From Choristoneura fumiferana (lineage: Eukaryota; Arthropoda; Insecta; Lepidoptera; Tortricidae), in the NCBI RefSeq assembly GCF_025370935.1, contig NC_133481.1, forward strand, positions 16,409,288 through 16,473,287: a stretch of 64,000 nucleotides of DNA, in the 5' to 3' direction. Made by a program: the position numbers and the translations under genes. The notes under the pieces are model-generated. The model was not told the DNA's origin. It did no database searches and saw only the letters and a program-made list of their open reading frames with translations. Positions 33,372 through 44,991 of the stretch are shown here, piece by piece (the stretch's first letter is position 1; each line of letters begins with the position of its first letter).

Positions 33372-34316
33372 TTTTCACCTCAGCACCTCAAACAGGCAGG
33401 TTTTGCTATGAGAAATCAGTGAGCAAAATCGCATTTTGCTCACTCCGTGAGACAAAGTAACTTTTTAATTTTTTTTTTAAATGCTGAGTACAGTGTTGGG
33501 TCTACTCACTGAATTCCAAATATTTAAACTTTACTTTGATCTGTCATTTCACTTCAACTCGAAAAAAGCAAGAGATAGGATCAAATTTGTCGATTACAAC
33601 CTTAAATTAAATTTTTGGTATTAAAAATATATCGAAATATTTCCAAAATGTAAATTTTCCCGATCTTTTAATAAAGTATGCAACCTCGTTGCACGAAAGC
33701 CGCTTCTCTTGTTTTTTTTTTTTTATAAAATAATTCCGTATACTGCCTCTACAGTATAATTATTATTTGTTAAATTGAATGATTATTTAACAAATCTATT
33801 TATGTTTATGTAATAGAAATCTTAATAAAAATCATATTTAAAGGTTTAATTGTTCAACCTTTTCAATTACCCCGAGATGAGGCTTTTTGCAGTATTAAAA
33901 AATAAGTGTGACATTAGTACAAGAAGTTAAGATTGCATGTTATGAGTATGTGATTTGTATTGTAGCTACTGGACTCTTTTTATGGTTTTAAATGTAAATA
34001 TTATATTTGATAATAATTGGATTCTATTTTAAAAAAATGTGTTTGTTTTGTAAACAGGTAGGTATATGTGGTTTTAGTCTTATGTTACATTTAAATTATG
34101 TTCTCGCTGCTGAGGTGAAAAATTGTATGTGTCACACGAGACGCAAAGTTTTTTTGCATCTCGTGTATTTCAATCCCTTGCTGATCTCAGGATTCTAATC
34201 TAGAATCACTCGCTAACGCTCGTGATTCAATTATAGAATCCTTCGCTTACTCGGGATTCAAAATCAACACTCGCAACAAAAAACAACTTTGCTCTCTTGT
34301 TGCACAAATAACTATT
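33372..34316 (+). mobile_element. 0.9-kb repeat H, right arm of inverted pair
   Basis: Plus-strand copy of repeat H, 945 bp. It carries about 30 bp near its start (AAATCAGTGAGCAAAATCGC-like) that the left arm lacks. Confidence 0.8.
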
Positions 34317-34530
34317 GTTGGAACTCCGGACTTTTTCTATTGAGTCTGAAATAGCTTGTGGTGTTTTCGGTGGAAAAAATATACCTGCAGTTTATTATTA
34401 ATGAAAAAAGGCGGGAAAGCATAAGAAAAATATTTGAATAAAATTAAATTTTATATTTTGAGAAAAAGTTTATTCTATTAAAAATTATTCACCATTTTTG
34501 AGAAAAGCTTTATATTAGTCTCGGCTGGAA

Positions 34531-34607
34531 TAGCAATTGCTGGCTTCGTATTAGTTAAACGGACTCGCAAGCTCGTCCGTTTAATACTCATACTCAGCCA
34601 GCAATTG
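34531..34607. repeat. hairpin / small foldback element
   Basis: GCAATTGCTGGCT and AGCCAGCAATTGC at the ends, AAACGGAC / GTCCGTTT inside: a near-complete stem with a loop near GCAAGC. Confidence 0.75.
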
Positions 34608-34654
34608 CCTACTTCCAGGCGACGACAATAATCTACTATTATCTTGTTTATATA

Positions 34655-35104
34655 ACAGATCTAGGTATAACTGTGAAAAAGCATATAGATCAATTACTAT
34701 TATATAAGGGTAACGCAGAATTGTATAAAAATAGCTTAAATGAATATGAAGATGGTTCCCTGTTTTCCCCGGTACTCGAAAATGAGTCGAGGAGGTATGA
34801 ACAAACGGCCGCGGCCGATGTAAGACAGACAGTGACCGAACCACCCGAACCTCGACACTCGGCGTCGAACGGGTCAGAGCCCGATGCGGAGCACGCGGGG
34901 GAAGCGGCGGAGGCCGGGGAGGATCTGTCACTGGAGTCCAGCCGCGACGTGAGGGCGGATGTATCTAATGTTAGATCAGCTTCTCGGGAAGATGTTTTTT
35001 TGGATTGTGAAACAGAGGAGGGAAATATGCCCCCAGATCCTAATGTTGATAATAATCGACGCGGTGTAAGGTCCACGCGGAACCAAAATCCGTTTTATAA
35101 ATAG
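34655..35104 (+). pseudogene. pol: old gypsy element, Pol C-terminal tail
   Basis: Open frame of about 150 codons from DLGITVKKHIDQLL to the stop at 35,102-35,104, ending in RRGVRSTRNQNPFYK. The acidic, low-complexity linker and basic RSTRN end are typical of the extreme C-terminus of this gypsy group. There is no ATG at the start, so it is the remainder of Pol and not a gene. Confidence 0.7.
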
Positions 35105-35151
35105 TGTTCATAATGAACTTCGGATCATTTCTTAATTTCTATATAAATATT

Positions 35152-35290
35152 GGTGGAGGGATTGTTATGTTTTTGCTATTATCAGGTAGTCGGAGAAATG
35201 TCAGTTTGTCGTTGAACATTAAACATGTAGCTTTGTTAGCATTAATTGAAGTGTTTTATTTATAAATAACGTACAAACACAATAGTGTTA
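35152..35290 (+). repeat. polypurine tract and candidate 3' LTR of old gypsy element
   Basis: GGTGGAGGGAT (35,152-35,162) followed by TGTTATGTTTTTGC. The right end is uncertain, near ACACAATAGTG. The LTR appears short or truncated. Confidence 0.5.
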
Positions 35291-35363
35291 TAAACCTTTT
35301 AATTTGCATAAATGTTGTAGTGTGGAATTAAAACTCACTACTCTTCTTCTTACTCCTTCTCAG

Positions 35364-35463
35364 GATCCACGTGAACCAGTCAGTAGTACCGGCCTGCAGG
35401 GCGGTCGCGACCGGTTGGGGCGCCGCCAGCATTAATTCAGAAATAGCAGACACACTACAGAAG
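35364..35463 (+). CDS. trypsin-like serine protease, exon with TGWG motif
   Basis: Acceptor CTCCTTCTCAG at 35,363, donor AAG|GTACTA at 35,464. The 33 codons read IHVNQSVVPACRAVATGWGA and on to SEIADTLQK. P-A-C followed by A-T-G-W-G is the conserved block in the middle of S1 (chymotrypsin-fold) catalytic domains. It joins in phase with the next exon (VTLTKF). Upstream exons with the catalytic His and Asp are not seen; the old gypsy element ends about 75 bp upstream. Confidence 0.82.
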
Positions 35464-36599
35464 GTACTACGAGTATGCTTTCTCTGGTGATTTGTCGTTT
35501 CGCCGAGTTTAATTACGCAGATTTTTATTTTGCAGATAACTATTAGCAGACCTTTCTTTTGCTGGAGTAACATTTGGTACAATTAGATACGCTAAGTAAT
35601 TATTTGTTTTCCCGAGAAGTCAGTAGGAAGAATAGCGATATGCCGAGTTACGTTTAGTCGATTGTTTGTTTCGTAATTGTTTCAGTTAATCAAACAACTG
35701 TTAGTTTTTTAAACTTTAAACCTGTCCTCTCCCAGAGGCACAAATTTGTGCCCAAATTCTTTGATCCTGTTATCCTGGGAATGACAGATTAATACAACAT
35801 TGCCAACAATAATTAACTAATTTAAATGACTATAATTATATCAAAATGTAGTTAGTGGACGCCGAGCCAATGTTACGGGGATTTCTCTCTACTTCACTTC
35901 AATAATAAATGCAGGATGACCATGTATCCGGTTCTTGGTTTTAATAAGATAATTAATTGTTATTACTTAAACTTAAACAATGAGTCAATCCCTGCAGACC
36001 TCGCCTTCAGTCGACTTCAATTTTAGCTCCGTGCTAGCTACCGTGCCCCCAGATAGCCAAGACGAGCCAAGCGAAGCGCAAGGGCACTAAACTTTCTCGA
36101 AGCGCTTTGTCGTTTTTTAAACCCTTATAACTTGAGTTGGGATTGTACCAGATAAACAAATTTCTCGGGATTTGTTGTCAATAGCGAGTTTATCAAACAT
36201 ATAAAGTTTTAATCGTAGTCTTATATTTACTTAAGATTTAATTGATATCCAAAAAACCCTGATATCGTCACTGACTCACTGATGATCATCAAAATCCTTA
36301 GGGTACTTCCTAAAGATTGAACCGATTCAACACTGAACTAAATAAGCATTTGCTGTCTAAAAATGTAAAAAAAACAAATGGTTATTAATAGAATATAACA
36401 CCATTACAAATACTTATCGTTCAATAAAATATATTTATATGAAAACGTCTCTCTACATCTGTAATAGTATAAATGTAAGAGGGACCGCACCACACGAACT
36501 CCGAGTTACGAGTTTCGTAGTAGCCCTGCTGTATCTTCTATCGTTGGGTTTAGTTTTTTTTTATACATTCTATGACATACACAATTCGTACACTTGCAG

Positions 36600-36727
36600 G
36601 TGACGCTGACGAAGTTCACAGACACAGAGTGCGGCGACCGCTACCCCGCCAACCGTTATGGGCAACCTTTAACTCCACGATACAACTCTGCTATGGAGAC
36701 TACAATAGAACCGCTGATACTTGCCAG
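36600..36727 (+). CDS. trypsin-like serine protease, exon ending at S1 pocket
   Basis: Acceptor CACTTGCAG, donor CAG|GTATTT. It starts VTLTKFTDTECGDRYPANR and ends, in a different frame, with QLCYGDYNRTADTCQ. The frame change lies near 36,650-36,660; a one-base loss would explain it. The Asp six residues before the catalytic Ser (in ADTCQ|GDS) is the S1-pocket residue that gives trypsin-like cleavage after Lys/Arg. Confidence 0.8.
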
Positions 36728-37106
36728 GTATTTAGGTCAAGCTAAATTAAACTGACTGAGTTTCCAGCAAGTACGAGTATACTCTAATAATTAGTAGTTT
36801 GAAAAAAGAATCGGTGTGTTGCGTGCGAGTAGGGCAAATGTACTGTTTGTGGCCACTGTACCGTTTATGGCCATTTATTGTTTAAATATACGTTTGAAAT
36901 AAATTTATATTAATAAAACATTACAAACTCTATTCGTTTCAGTGTAAACTTTTGAAAACTCACTAAACATATTGTTTTAATACTAAGTATATTACTTTTT
37001 ATATATTACTTCAAATGTCAACAGAACTGGCCACAAATGGTCTTAAGTTGGCCAAAACCGGTACTTCTGCCGTACACAGTCAGTAGTGTTTATTTAAAAA
37101 ACCAGC

Positions 37107-37603
37107 CAAGTGCGAGTCGGACTCGCGCACGAAGGGTTCCGTATCCGCACTATTACCCATCTATACCACATTAGACATTACCAAAAAAAACGGCAAAAAA
37201 ATCCAAGTTTTTGTATGGGAGCCCCCTTTAAATATTTATTTTATTTTAATTTAACGAGGTATTTATTTTATAAGTGATAAAAATGTAATCACTAGTTATT
37301 TAATAACTAAAGATTCTGCGAATATTTCAAGGTCTAACTGTTGCCGTTATTAATATCAAGCAAGAAAACGGCAACACAATCACGTTTGTTGTGTGGGAGC
37401 CCGCCTTAAATATTTATTTTAATCTGTTTTTAGTATTTGTTGTTATAGTGGCATCAGTCATAATCTGTGAAAATTTCAAGTGTCTAACTATTACGACTTA
37501 AGAGATCTATAGAGCTCTGTCACAGACGGACGGACAGACAGACAAACAGCGGAGTCTCAGTACCATTCGGTTCCATTGGCACCCTTTGGGCACGGAACCC
37601 TAA
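37107..37603 (+). repeat. dispersed repeat family D, full plus copy in intron
   Basis: From CCAGCCAAGTGCGAGTCGGA to GGGCACGGAACCCTAA, with a GACGGACGGACAGACAGAC block near the end. Lies in the intron between the two 3' protease exons. Confidence 0.65.
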
Positions 37604-37765
37604 ACATGCCCGCTACACGCCTTCGCACCGCATCCTTACACCGCTCAGCTAACTTGTACATCTCAGGTGGAGACGCAGCCTTAGCGAAGGCGCGGTCTAC
37701 ACCCTGTAGAAAAAAATGGAGATATTAATGATGTTACTGGTGTTTCAAATTGCTTTTGTGTCCAG

Positions 37766-37920
37766 GGCGACAGCGGCGGCCCCTTGACCATCCTCAACCG
37801 CCGCCTTCACTGCATGTACACTGTGGTCGGGATCACCTCCTATGGCGTGGGCTGTGGTATCCCCGGCCAACCCACCTGGTACACCAGGTCTCCCACTACG
37901 CGCCCTGGATTGAGATTTGA
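37766..37920 (+). CDS. trypsin-like serine protease, last exon with GDSGGP
   Basis: Acceptor TTGTGTCCAG, then GDSGGPLTILNRRLHC with the catalytic serine, VVGITSYGVGCGIPGQP and a terminal part that in the shifted frame reads SHYAPWIEI and stops at 37,918-37,920. The frame shift is at a GG run near 37,888. Motif order and the SYGVGCG block match clip-type arthropod serine proteases (snake-like); these act in haemolymph cascades such as melanization and Toll activation. The function of this copy is inferred. Either a pseudogene or a functional gene with two assembly errors. Confidence 0.82.
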
Positions 37921-39372
37921 GAGCATAGTATGGCCTTAGGGGCTTCAATAAATCTTGTGATAGTTTTTAACTGTTTTTTTTTCACCCTACACCCACCACG
38001 GAATTAGGTTTCGGGTCATTACGGCTTCATTTGGTTTCCCCTTTTTATCAATAAGTACTCCAGATCTTAAAAGAGCTAATCCCAGAATGCCTAATTGATT
38101 TTCTCACACATAACACCGGATTATTAACATTTCTGTATTTTAAAACGCTAAGTCTCACAATGATCACGCGTTACAACACCTTCATCTCAAAACACCATTA
38201 TGTTCAAAACAACCAAATAGCAGATTACTTAAAAAGCCCAGTTCCTTTCTGTAGAATTGCGTTATTATCTTCTCTAAGTACATTCAATTTAATTTAATTG
38301 AATTCGCGCGTCTTGATACTGCGAAATTTTGATTCTGAATGAATTTTCAGCTAAAATTATATTGAAGTGTCGACGCATCTATGATTCGTTATTATTCGGA
38401 AATGTACATTGAAATATTTGGGCACTTCAGGAATATGACGTTTTAGGTCAATGTCATTACTACTTTCGATCATTTTAGGGGGAGTCTCTGACCATTTAAA
38501 TTTATGGTTCTTATGGTTCTTTAAATCCATGGTTCGATTCTACTGACTACTAACTGACTACCTGTAACAGAGCTATTTTTATTCTGCATTTTTTTTAATA
38601 TGATCACTATTGTGTGTGTTAATTTCATTTTTTTTTCATACAGATTAAATGTTATTTTGAATGTATGCGAAACAATAGGTACAACATGAACAGTACGTTG
38701 ATAATTGTTGTTTATCTAAGAAAGAGGTCAAATAAATGTTTAAAATTATTTTAAGACCCCTGTGCCAAGAGACAGCGATAACACTGCCATGTCCGATATA
38801 CTGATAAACCTTTGAGGGTCACTAGTAAATTGGTTGATTGTAGTTTTTGCAACTTGATAGTTAAATTACAGAAAACACGTGGAGACTACTGGCGCATTAA
38901 AAAATGACAGACACGAAAACAATATAGAATTTTGTGACCACTGTTCACTGTAAGGTTAATCGCCGCATAAAACACTATCAAAATTATACTCCAACTAGCC
39001 AAAGAAACCAGAAATACCAAAATTAGATACTGTCTACATCCGCCATGTTCGAATGCTACAAATCGAAATATTGAAAATACGAAAGTTCATTCACGGTAAA
39101 ACGGAATCAATGCCTAATCATACGATAGCAAAATGTCCAGCGACGCAAATTGACCAAGAAGCGAAATGTCAGACGTCCTAGTGATTTGCCCGTTTAGCAT
39201 AATATCCATCACGCAGAACATCAAAATAGCACTTACTTCGTGTAGCATAACGTCCAAACTACATATTTTCAAAAATGCGTTATCCAAAAAACAAATCGTC
39301 GAGTCTAACTGTAAAATATAAACATTGCAACATAGAACCTCCTCCTTTTTTGAAGTCGGTGAAAAAGCGTTT
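37921..39372. other. no recognised feature
   Basis: AT-rich; nothing but a CCTCCTTTTTTGAAGTCGG element terminus at about 39,342-39,360. Confidence 0.35.
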
Positions 39373-39777
39373 TCACATTATCCGATCCGATATCTGTATC
39401 TGACGACGATGGCCGACACCCGATAGCCGACACCATTGTGTGCTGTTTTCACATAATTTCCGACAAAATCGTTCCGATACGGCTGGCTCAAAATGGCCGC
39501 CACGTATCGGGCTCTGCGCACACAGAGACAATTTAGATACACGCATAGCACACATACAAACATTATCGTCCGACAGCCCACGGGCGTCCGATGGTGCCGC
39601 CAATATATTGGTGTCGGCTCCGATATCCGTTATCAGGCCTGACAATGTGAAATACAGGCACAGACTTGAAATACTATTATATTTCAAATCTGTGAATACA
39701 GGTACGTATTTCATACATTTTACTTGCCCCGATATCGTATTGCCGTCCGATACCGATATCGGATCGGATATTGTGTA
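39373..39777. mobile_element. MITE with TTATCCGATCCGATATC ends
   Basis: CACATTATCCGATCCGATAT at the left and ATATCGGATCGGATATTGTG at the right are inverted copies. The interior has multiple GCCGACA / TGTCGGC blocks. About 400 bp, non-coding. Confidence 0.75.
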
Positions 39778-39964
39778 AACTTTCTATCCTTGTGTTTTCC
39801 AATGACTCTAACTGCCCGAGATCATTTTGATCTAGCAAATCTAAATCTAAATGTATAAAACTCAAAGGTGACTGACTGACATAGTGATCTATCAACGCAC
39901 AGCCCAAACCACTGGACGGATCGGGCTGAAATTTGGCATCCAGGTAGATGTTATGAAGTAGGCA

Positions 39965-40400
39965 TCCGCTAAGAAAGGATTTTTCGAAATTCCCACGGAT
40001 AGGGAATAAATGGGATTTATATTTTCACTTTGAAATCCGTAAATAAAATTATTAGAAACTTTAAATTTGGCATGCAAGTAGGTAATAGGTACTAACAGCT
40101 AAAAAAAATTTCAGAATTTTACGAAATTCCCACGGGATAGTGAATAAATGGGATTTGTATTTTCACTTTTAATAAATGACCCTATTTCCGTAACTATAAT
40201 TATTAGGGACTTCAAATTTGGCGAAAAAGTAGGTAATACTAACAGCTAAAAACAATTTTCAGGATTTAGCAAAATTCCCACGGGATAGGAAATAAAATGG
40301 GATTTATATTTTCGCTTCAAAGTGGCCCTAACTCCGTAATTATAAATATTAAAGACTTCAAATTTGGCATGCAGGTAGATAATACTAATAGGTAAAAACT
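39965..40400 (+). repeat. three tandem copies of a ~140-bp unit
   Basis: The block CGAAATTCCCACGGGATAG..AATAAATGGGATTT recurs at about 39,985, 40,122 and 40,270, each followed by CAAATTTGGC and AGGTA blocks. Period about 137-148 bp. Looks like internal repeats of a retroelement 3' UTR. Confidence 0.8.
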
Positions 40401-40524
40401 GTTTGAAAGAAAATTTTATATACCAACTGAATCAGAAAACGCATAAGCTAATCCAATAAAACTGGGGACTGGAGATTTGGCAAACTGATGTAAATCTGGT
40501 AACAATTATTTAGCAGTGACATCC

Positions 40525-40935
40525 TGCTCATCCTGGCGAGGATCGTCTCCGTAGAAGGGAACTCCTCACAAGTTAATGGCACACACAAAAGATTTTACAT
40601 GCTTGTTAAATTTCAATGACAATGCGTTTATATTATATACACCGCCTGATGCTGCAGCAGGGTCGTCTGCTGATGACGGAACTCCTCAAGGGCTGATAGC
40701 AAAGATACGAAATTTTACATGTACGTTCAACGAGCTGACACAATTACTTTGCCCACCCGCGACTTTTATGATAGCTACTTTTGTGCCCATGCAAACTGTG
40801 TTCATGCAGTTCCTCCACTTCCACACTGTAAGAACACACAAATCACACAAATCCATCTATCACCACCACCACTTTACACCGACGCGTTTCGAACTCAACC
40901 AGAGCTCATTTTCAGAGCAACACAACCGTTCAGCA
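40525..40935 (+). repeat. dispersed repeat families G and B, plus copy
   Basis: Two GATCGTCTCC-like blocks with GGAACTCCTC (about 40,545 and 40,670), then the family B stretch shared in reverse with 805-990. The open frame (THKSHKSIYHHHH) is repeat-derived. Confidence 0.6.
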
Positions 40936-42256
40936 TGCTACGGTGTGAAATTTGGCATAGATGGACCTAAAGTAGGTAATGCAGAGGTACACTAGGGTGC
41001 ACTACTTTACAATTTCTCGGGATATAATCCTATATGGTGTATGAAATCGCGGGCAAAAGAAACGCGTAGTACTTTAACGTTTTCTAAAATTTCAACCCTG
41101 AATCAGCGAAGCAGGGTTTCAAAGCTGGTAAGAATCATAATTAATTACGTATGTAGGTTGATTTTTGTATTACAAAATTTGCACCATCTGTCTAAAAGAT
41201 ACTCTGTCCGTATTTGTATTTCCATGTAATCCTCCGAAAATTAATCAAAACACGAAAAAAGGATCGCAGAAAGTAAATGTATGTTACTCCAAATTTAACG
41301 CGAGCGAAGCTGCGGGCAAAAGCTAGTAAGTAATAAAGGTCAAACTTCTTCGTTCGGCGTTCTACGTCCAGTTTTGTTGGTAGGTATATAAACTCCTTGA
41401 TCGTGACCAACTCGATTTTTTTTTATACTCGGCCGTGACAAGTGGCCAGGTCGAAAAGGTACTTGGAGGTTGGATATAAGTAAATTCAATTTACTGAATA
41501 CTGAAATTTAATTGAATGTTATTCTTATTTTTTTGTACTATTTTACTTTCCTCACAGTCGAAATGAAAAGTAGAGTGTCTAACTCGGGTGAAATAACCCA
41601 TTTCCCCTCGAACTATTAAGAAATGTCTCAGGTGAAATGGGTCACTTTCCACCCTTGGTTATCAATCTACTATTACGCTGTATAGAGTCGAAAGAATAAT
41701 AATGATTGTGTTTACATACTAAAAAAAACCCTTATATACTTTAGATAGAGCCCTAATTATTCAGAGTACGTCGCTTCATACAATATTTCGGTTTAAATAT
41801 ATATGTATATTGTACAACTTTGTTTAAATTTAGGTAATAATTAGGTAATAATAAATATCCTGCGGGATCGGGAGATGAGACTTAGCCGGCCTAGACTGTT
41901 CTAACAGACTGTTAGTTTGTTTTGTGGAGTATATGGGATACATAATTATGTTTAATTTTATTGCTATGACATTTTAATTATTTTAATGTTTGTTTGATTG
42001 ATATTTCCTATTGCATTAATTTGACTGAGATATATATTCTTGTTTTACTTTTAATTATTTTTATTGAATTGAACTCTAATTTGACGTTATAAATTCTTTT
42101 TTTTTATTTAGCTGACAATTGATTGTAATATAATTTAGTTTTTGTATACATTTTGACGATCTTTTTGTGAATTTCTTGTAATAAACTGACATGTGTTTAT
42201 AATGTATTTTTTTTAAAGTAATAAATAAGTCTAATGTCTATAGCCTTTAGGTAATT
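40936..42256. other. gene-free, with a Helitron end
   Basis: No gene seen. A Helitron 3' end lies at 41,297-41,326 (listed separately). Confidence 0.35.
41297..41326 (+). mobile_element. Helitron-like 3' end
   Basis: ACGCGAGCGAAGCTGCGG (eroded hairpin) then GCAAAAGCTAG followed by T: hairpin about 10 bp before a CTAG end, as Helitron 3' ends have. Confidence 0.65.
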
Positions 42257-42302
42257 TGGACGTCCTACGGCTGATATGATGATAACGATGGTGATGATGA
42301 TG
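42257..42302 (+). mobile_element. RTE-type LINE 3' tail
   Basis: TGGACGTCCTACGGCTGATA then GATGATAACGATGGTGATGA, the same terminal form as the RTE ends at 50,700 and 55,480. The duplicated segment starts immediately after it. Confidence 0.6.
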
Positions 42303-43217
42303 AATCGAATCCACTCTCTACCGAATATGGCGTCTATGTCTTGTTTAATAATGTACAAGTTTCCTCAAAACTATTGGTCATTGTATTGTATTTGTATGTG
42401 ACATAATATGCTACTACAAAGGGTCCAAAAGCAACACTGTCATAGACACGACTTAACCATACTGAACTAGTGTAGAAATCTTGTCTGATAAGAATAAATA
42501 AATGAATGTCACGGGACACTTGACACCGATTGACTTAAGTTGTCCCAAAGTAGCAAAGCTCGTGTTATGCGAACTACGTAACGGATATCCCTTAGGCATA
42601 AACGTATATAAATGATAGATTCATACTTATTAACACCCAAGGCTTGAGAAAAAACATTCGTAATTTTTATACAAATATCTGCCCCGACCAGGAATCGAAC
42701 TCGGGACCTCAAGTCAGGTTCTCGAACCACTTTGTTATAGTCGTCTACTTATAAAAAGTGATTTCGCACATAAATTCCGAAAAACTCAGAGGTGCGAGTC
42801 TGGACTCGAACCCACGACCATCTGCTTGACTGCCCAGAGGTCAAACCATTAGAGTACAGTCGGTTCCCTTACTTAAACATGTATCCACTTTTTCTTACTA
42901 GTTGCATAAAAAAGTGGAAACTTTATGTAACGGCTACACTATCTCTGTCTTTATAATTTCTTATCCTTATTTTGGGTTGGAAAAATAATGAGATGAATGA
43001 CATTTATTTGACATTTTTATCTGCTGGGTTTTTTGATAATTTAAAAACAAAACCACGTATTTGCCAACGTATGATACCAACGTGAGATAACCTTTCAGTG
43101 CCGCTGCAGCGATAATACTAATAGGTAGATTTCAAAAATTATATAATTAGGTTCGTCTGTTAGATTTTCAAAAACTATCGTACACGCATTTTTTTCTTTT
43201 ATCAATTAAACAAAAAA
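42303..43217 (+). repeat. 0.9-kb duplicated segment, copy 2
   Basis: Collinear with 24,457-25,317. Contains CAGGAATCGAACTCGGGACC and GGACTCGAACCCACGACCAT, both like minus-strand tRNA B boxes. No coding frame. Confidence 0.8.
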
Positions 43218-43346
43218 ACTATTTCATTGAATCAAAACCGCTCTGATTTCACAAAGTAACAAACGCAAGCAGAAACTTTCGTCTTTGTACCTAATATTAG
43301 CAGATACACCGAATATTCGGTGATAAAGCAGAAGATTAAAAGATTA

Positions 43347-43720
43347 ACAGCCTTATTCATAAAAAATCCTTAATTGAGGTTTGATCGGTCTGTTACTTAG
43401 CAGACTGATTGAGCCGGTTGTCAAGAAGTATGATTCATAAACGCTTGCTAGCAGTCTGCTAGTTGTTGAGCTGCTGATAGACGGATTAGACGCGTTATGT
43501 TGGCCATCTTGACAAATCAAAGGCAAAAAATGGCCTCATCGATAATTAAAAAAAAATGACAGCAGTGACAGCCAATTAGCAGGAAAAAAATAAAAAGCGA
43601 GATGTTTGTTTTCCCGCCATTTCCAATACGCATGTTTATGTTTAAGTGCAAAAAGCCGTAATTATGTATATCATCCTAATTTTATTTTGTTCATATTTAT
43701 TGTTAGTAAAGTAGCAGTAA
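43347..43720 (+). repeat. tandem segment J, copy 1
   Basis: Starts ACAGCCTTATTCATAAAAAA. Repeated at 43,839 with over 90% identity by eye; offset 492 bp. Confidence 0.88.
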
Positions 43721-43838
43721 TAAATACCTAATTTTGAGGTGCGAGTCAATCGCCGGTGAGAGAGGACGCGTCCGCGCAGTGCACAGAGCTAAACCAGTGT
43801 TGCAGGACCCCTGCCTTACGGGATTTAACCAAAGTGTC

Positions 43839-44225
43839 ACAGCCTTATTCATAAAAAATCCTTAATTGAGGTTTGATCGGTCTGTTACTTAGCAGACTGA
43901 TTAAGCTTGTTAGACGGTTGTCAAGAAGTATGATTCATAAACGCTTGCTAGCAGTCTGCTAGTTGTTGAGCTGCTGATAGACGGATTAGACGCGTTATGT
44001 TGGCCACCTTGACAAATCAAAGACAAAAAATGGCCTAATCGATAATTTAAAAAAAAAATTGACAGCAGTGACAGCAAATTACCAGGAAAAAAAATAAAAA
44101 GCGAAATGTTTGTTTTCCCGCCATTTCCGATCCGCATGTTTATGTTGTGCAAAAAGCCATAATTATGTTAATCATCCTTATTTTTTTTCATATTTATTGT
44201 TAATTTATTGTTGCTAATTTAGAGG
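43839..44225 (+). repeat. tandem segment J, copy 2
   Basis: Same start and order as copy 1: CTTAGCAGACTGATT, CTAGCAGTCTGCTAG palindrome, GACGGATTAGACGCGTTATG, TGTTTTCCCGCCATTTCC. Copy 2 has an extra TTAAGCTTG-like stretch. Confidence 0.88.
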
Positions 44226-44353
44226 ATTTTTAAATACAAATTCCTGAAAATAAAATTTCCTGTTTTTTTTTAATCTGCGTAGCCCTGCCTTCACTATAAA
44301 TATCTTCGGTACCTATGGTTTTTTGCTCTAGTCAAAATCAGCTGTTCAAACTT

Positions 44354-44453
44354 NNNNNNNNNNNNNNNNNNNNNNNNNNNNNNNNNNNNNNNNNNNNNNN
44401 NNNNNNNNNNNNNNNNNNNNNNNNNNNNNNNNNNNNNNNNNNNNNNNNNNNNN
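44354..44453. other. assembly gap (100 N)
   Basis: Exactly 100 N, the usual placeholder for a gap of unknown size. Confidence 0.99.
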
Positions 44454-44514
44454 ATGGTAAACGATGAGATAAATCATCCATACTAATATTATTAACTCAC
44501 TAATGGATTGCTCC

Positions 44515-44657
44515 TCTCATCCACTCAAAGGTTGACTGGTAGAGATCCCTTAAAGGGATAAGCCCGCCTTTGTATAAGTATCTCAAAGTTTGTCAATTGT
44601 ATTTTGTTCATTTTCTTTTTTACAATAAAGAGTTTACATACATACATACATACATAA
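44515..44657 (+). mobile_element. LINE 3' UTR fragment with CATA tail
   Basis: GGTTGACTGGTAGAGATCCC, AAGCCCGCCTTTGTA, then a T-rich stretch, ACAATAAAGAG and a CATA tetranucleotide tail. Typical of LINE 3' ends in moths. Confidence 0.65.
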
Positions 44658-44808
44658 ATGCGAAAGTGTGTTGATTTTTGGCATAAAGATGGTTTATGGA
44701 CCCGAGAGTGACAAAGGCTACTTTTCATCTCGGAAAAATGCACAGTTCCCGAGAGAACAGCGCGCGATAACCGAATTCCACGTGGGCGTAGCAGCGGGCA
44801 AAAGCTAG
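44658..44808 (+). mobile_element. Helitron-like 3' part
   Basis: GATTTTTGGCATAAAGATGG, CTCGGAAAAATGCACAGTTC, then CCACGTGGGCGTAGCAGCGG and CAAAAGCTAG. Closely related to the copy at 54,365. Confidence 0.7.
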
Positions 44809-44991
44809 TAAGTCATAAGTCGAACCTCGTGTAGTAGAATGAGACATAACACAATAATGCTTCTGACGATATAAAAAGGCCGTAGGAACCCACAAACTTT
44901 AGTGCTACATGTGCAAGGGAAGTATTCAGCAGCAGACCGCTTTCTTCCGGCCAATCAGGGAGGCGCCGTTGTACGGTGGCCATGTTTTTAG

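Noticed and set aside
40576..40995. 139-codon open frame with an HHHH stretch
   Set aside because: The same reading occurs in reverse at 805-990, so it is part of a dispersed repeat.
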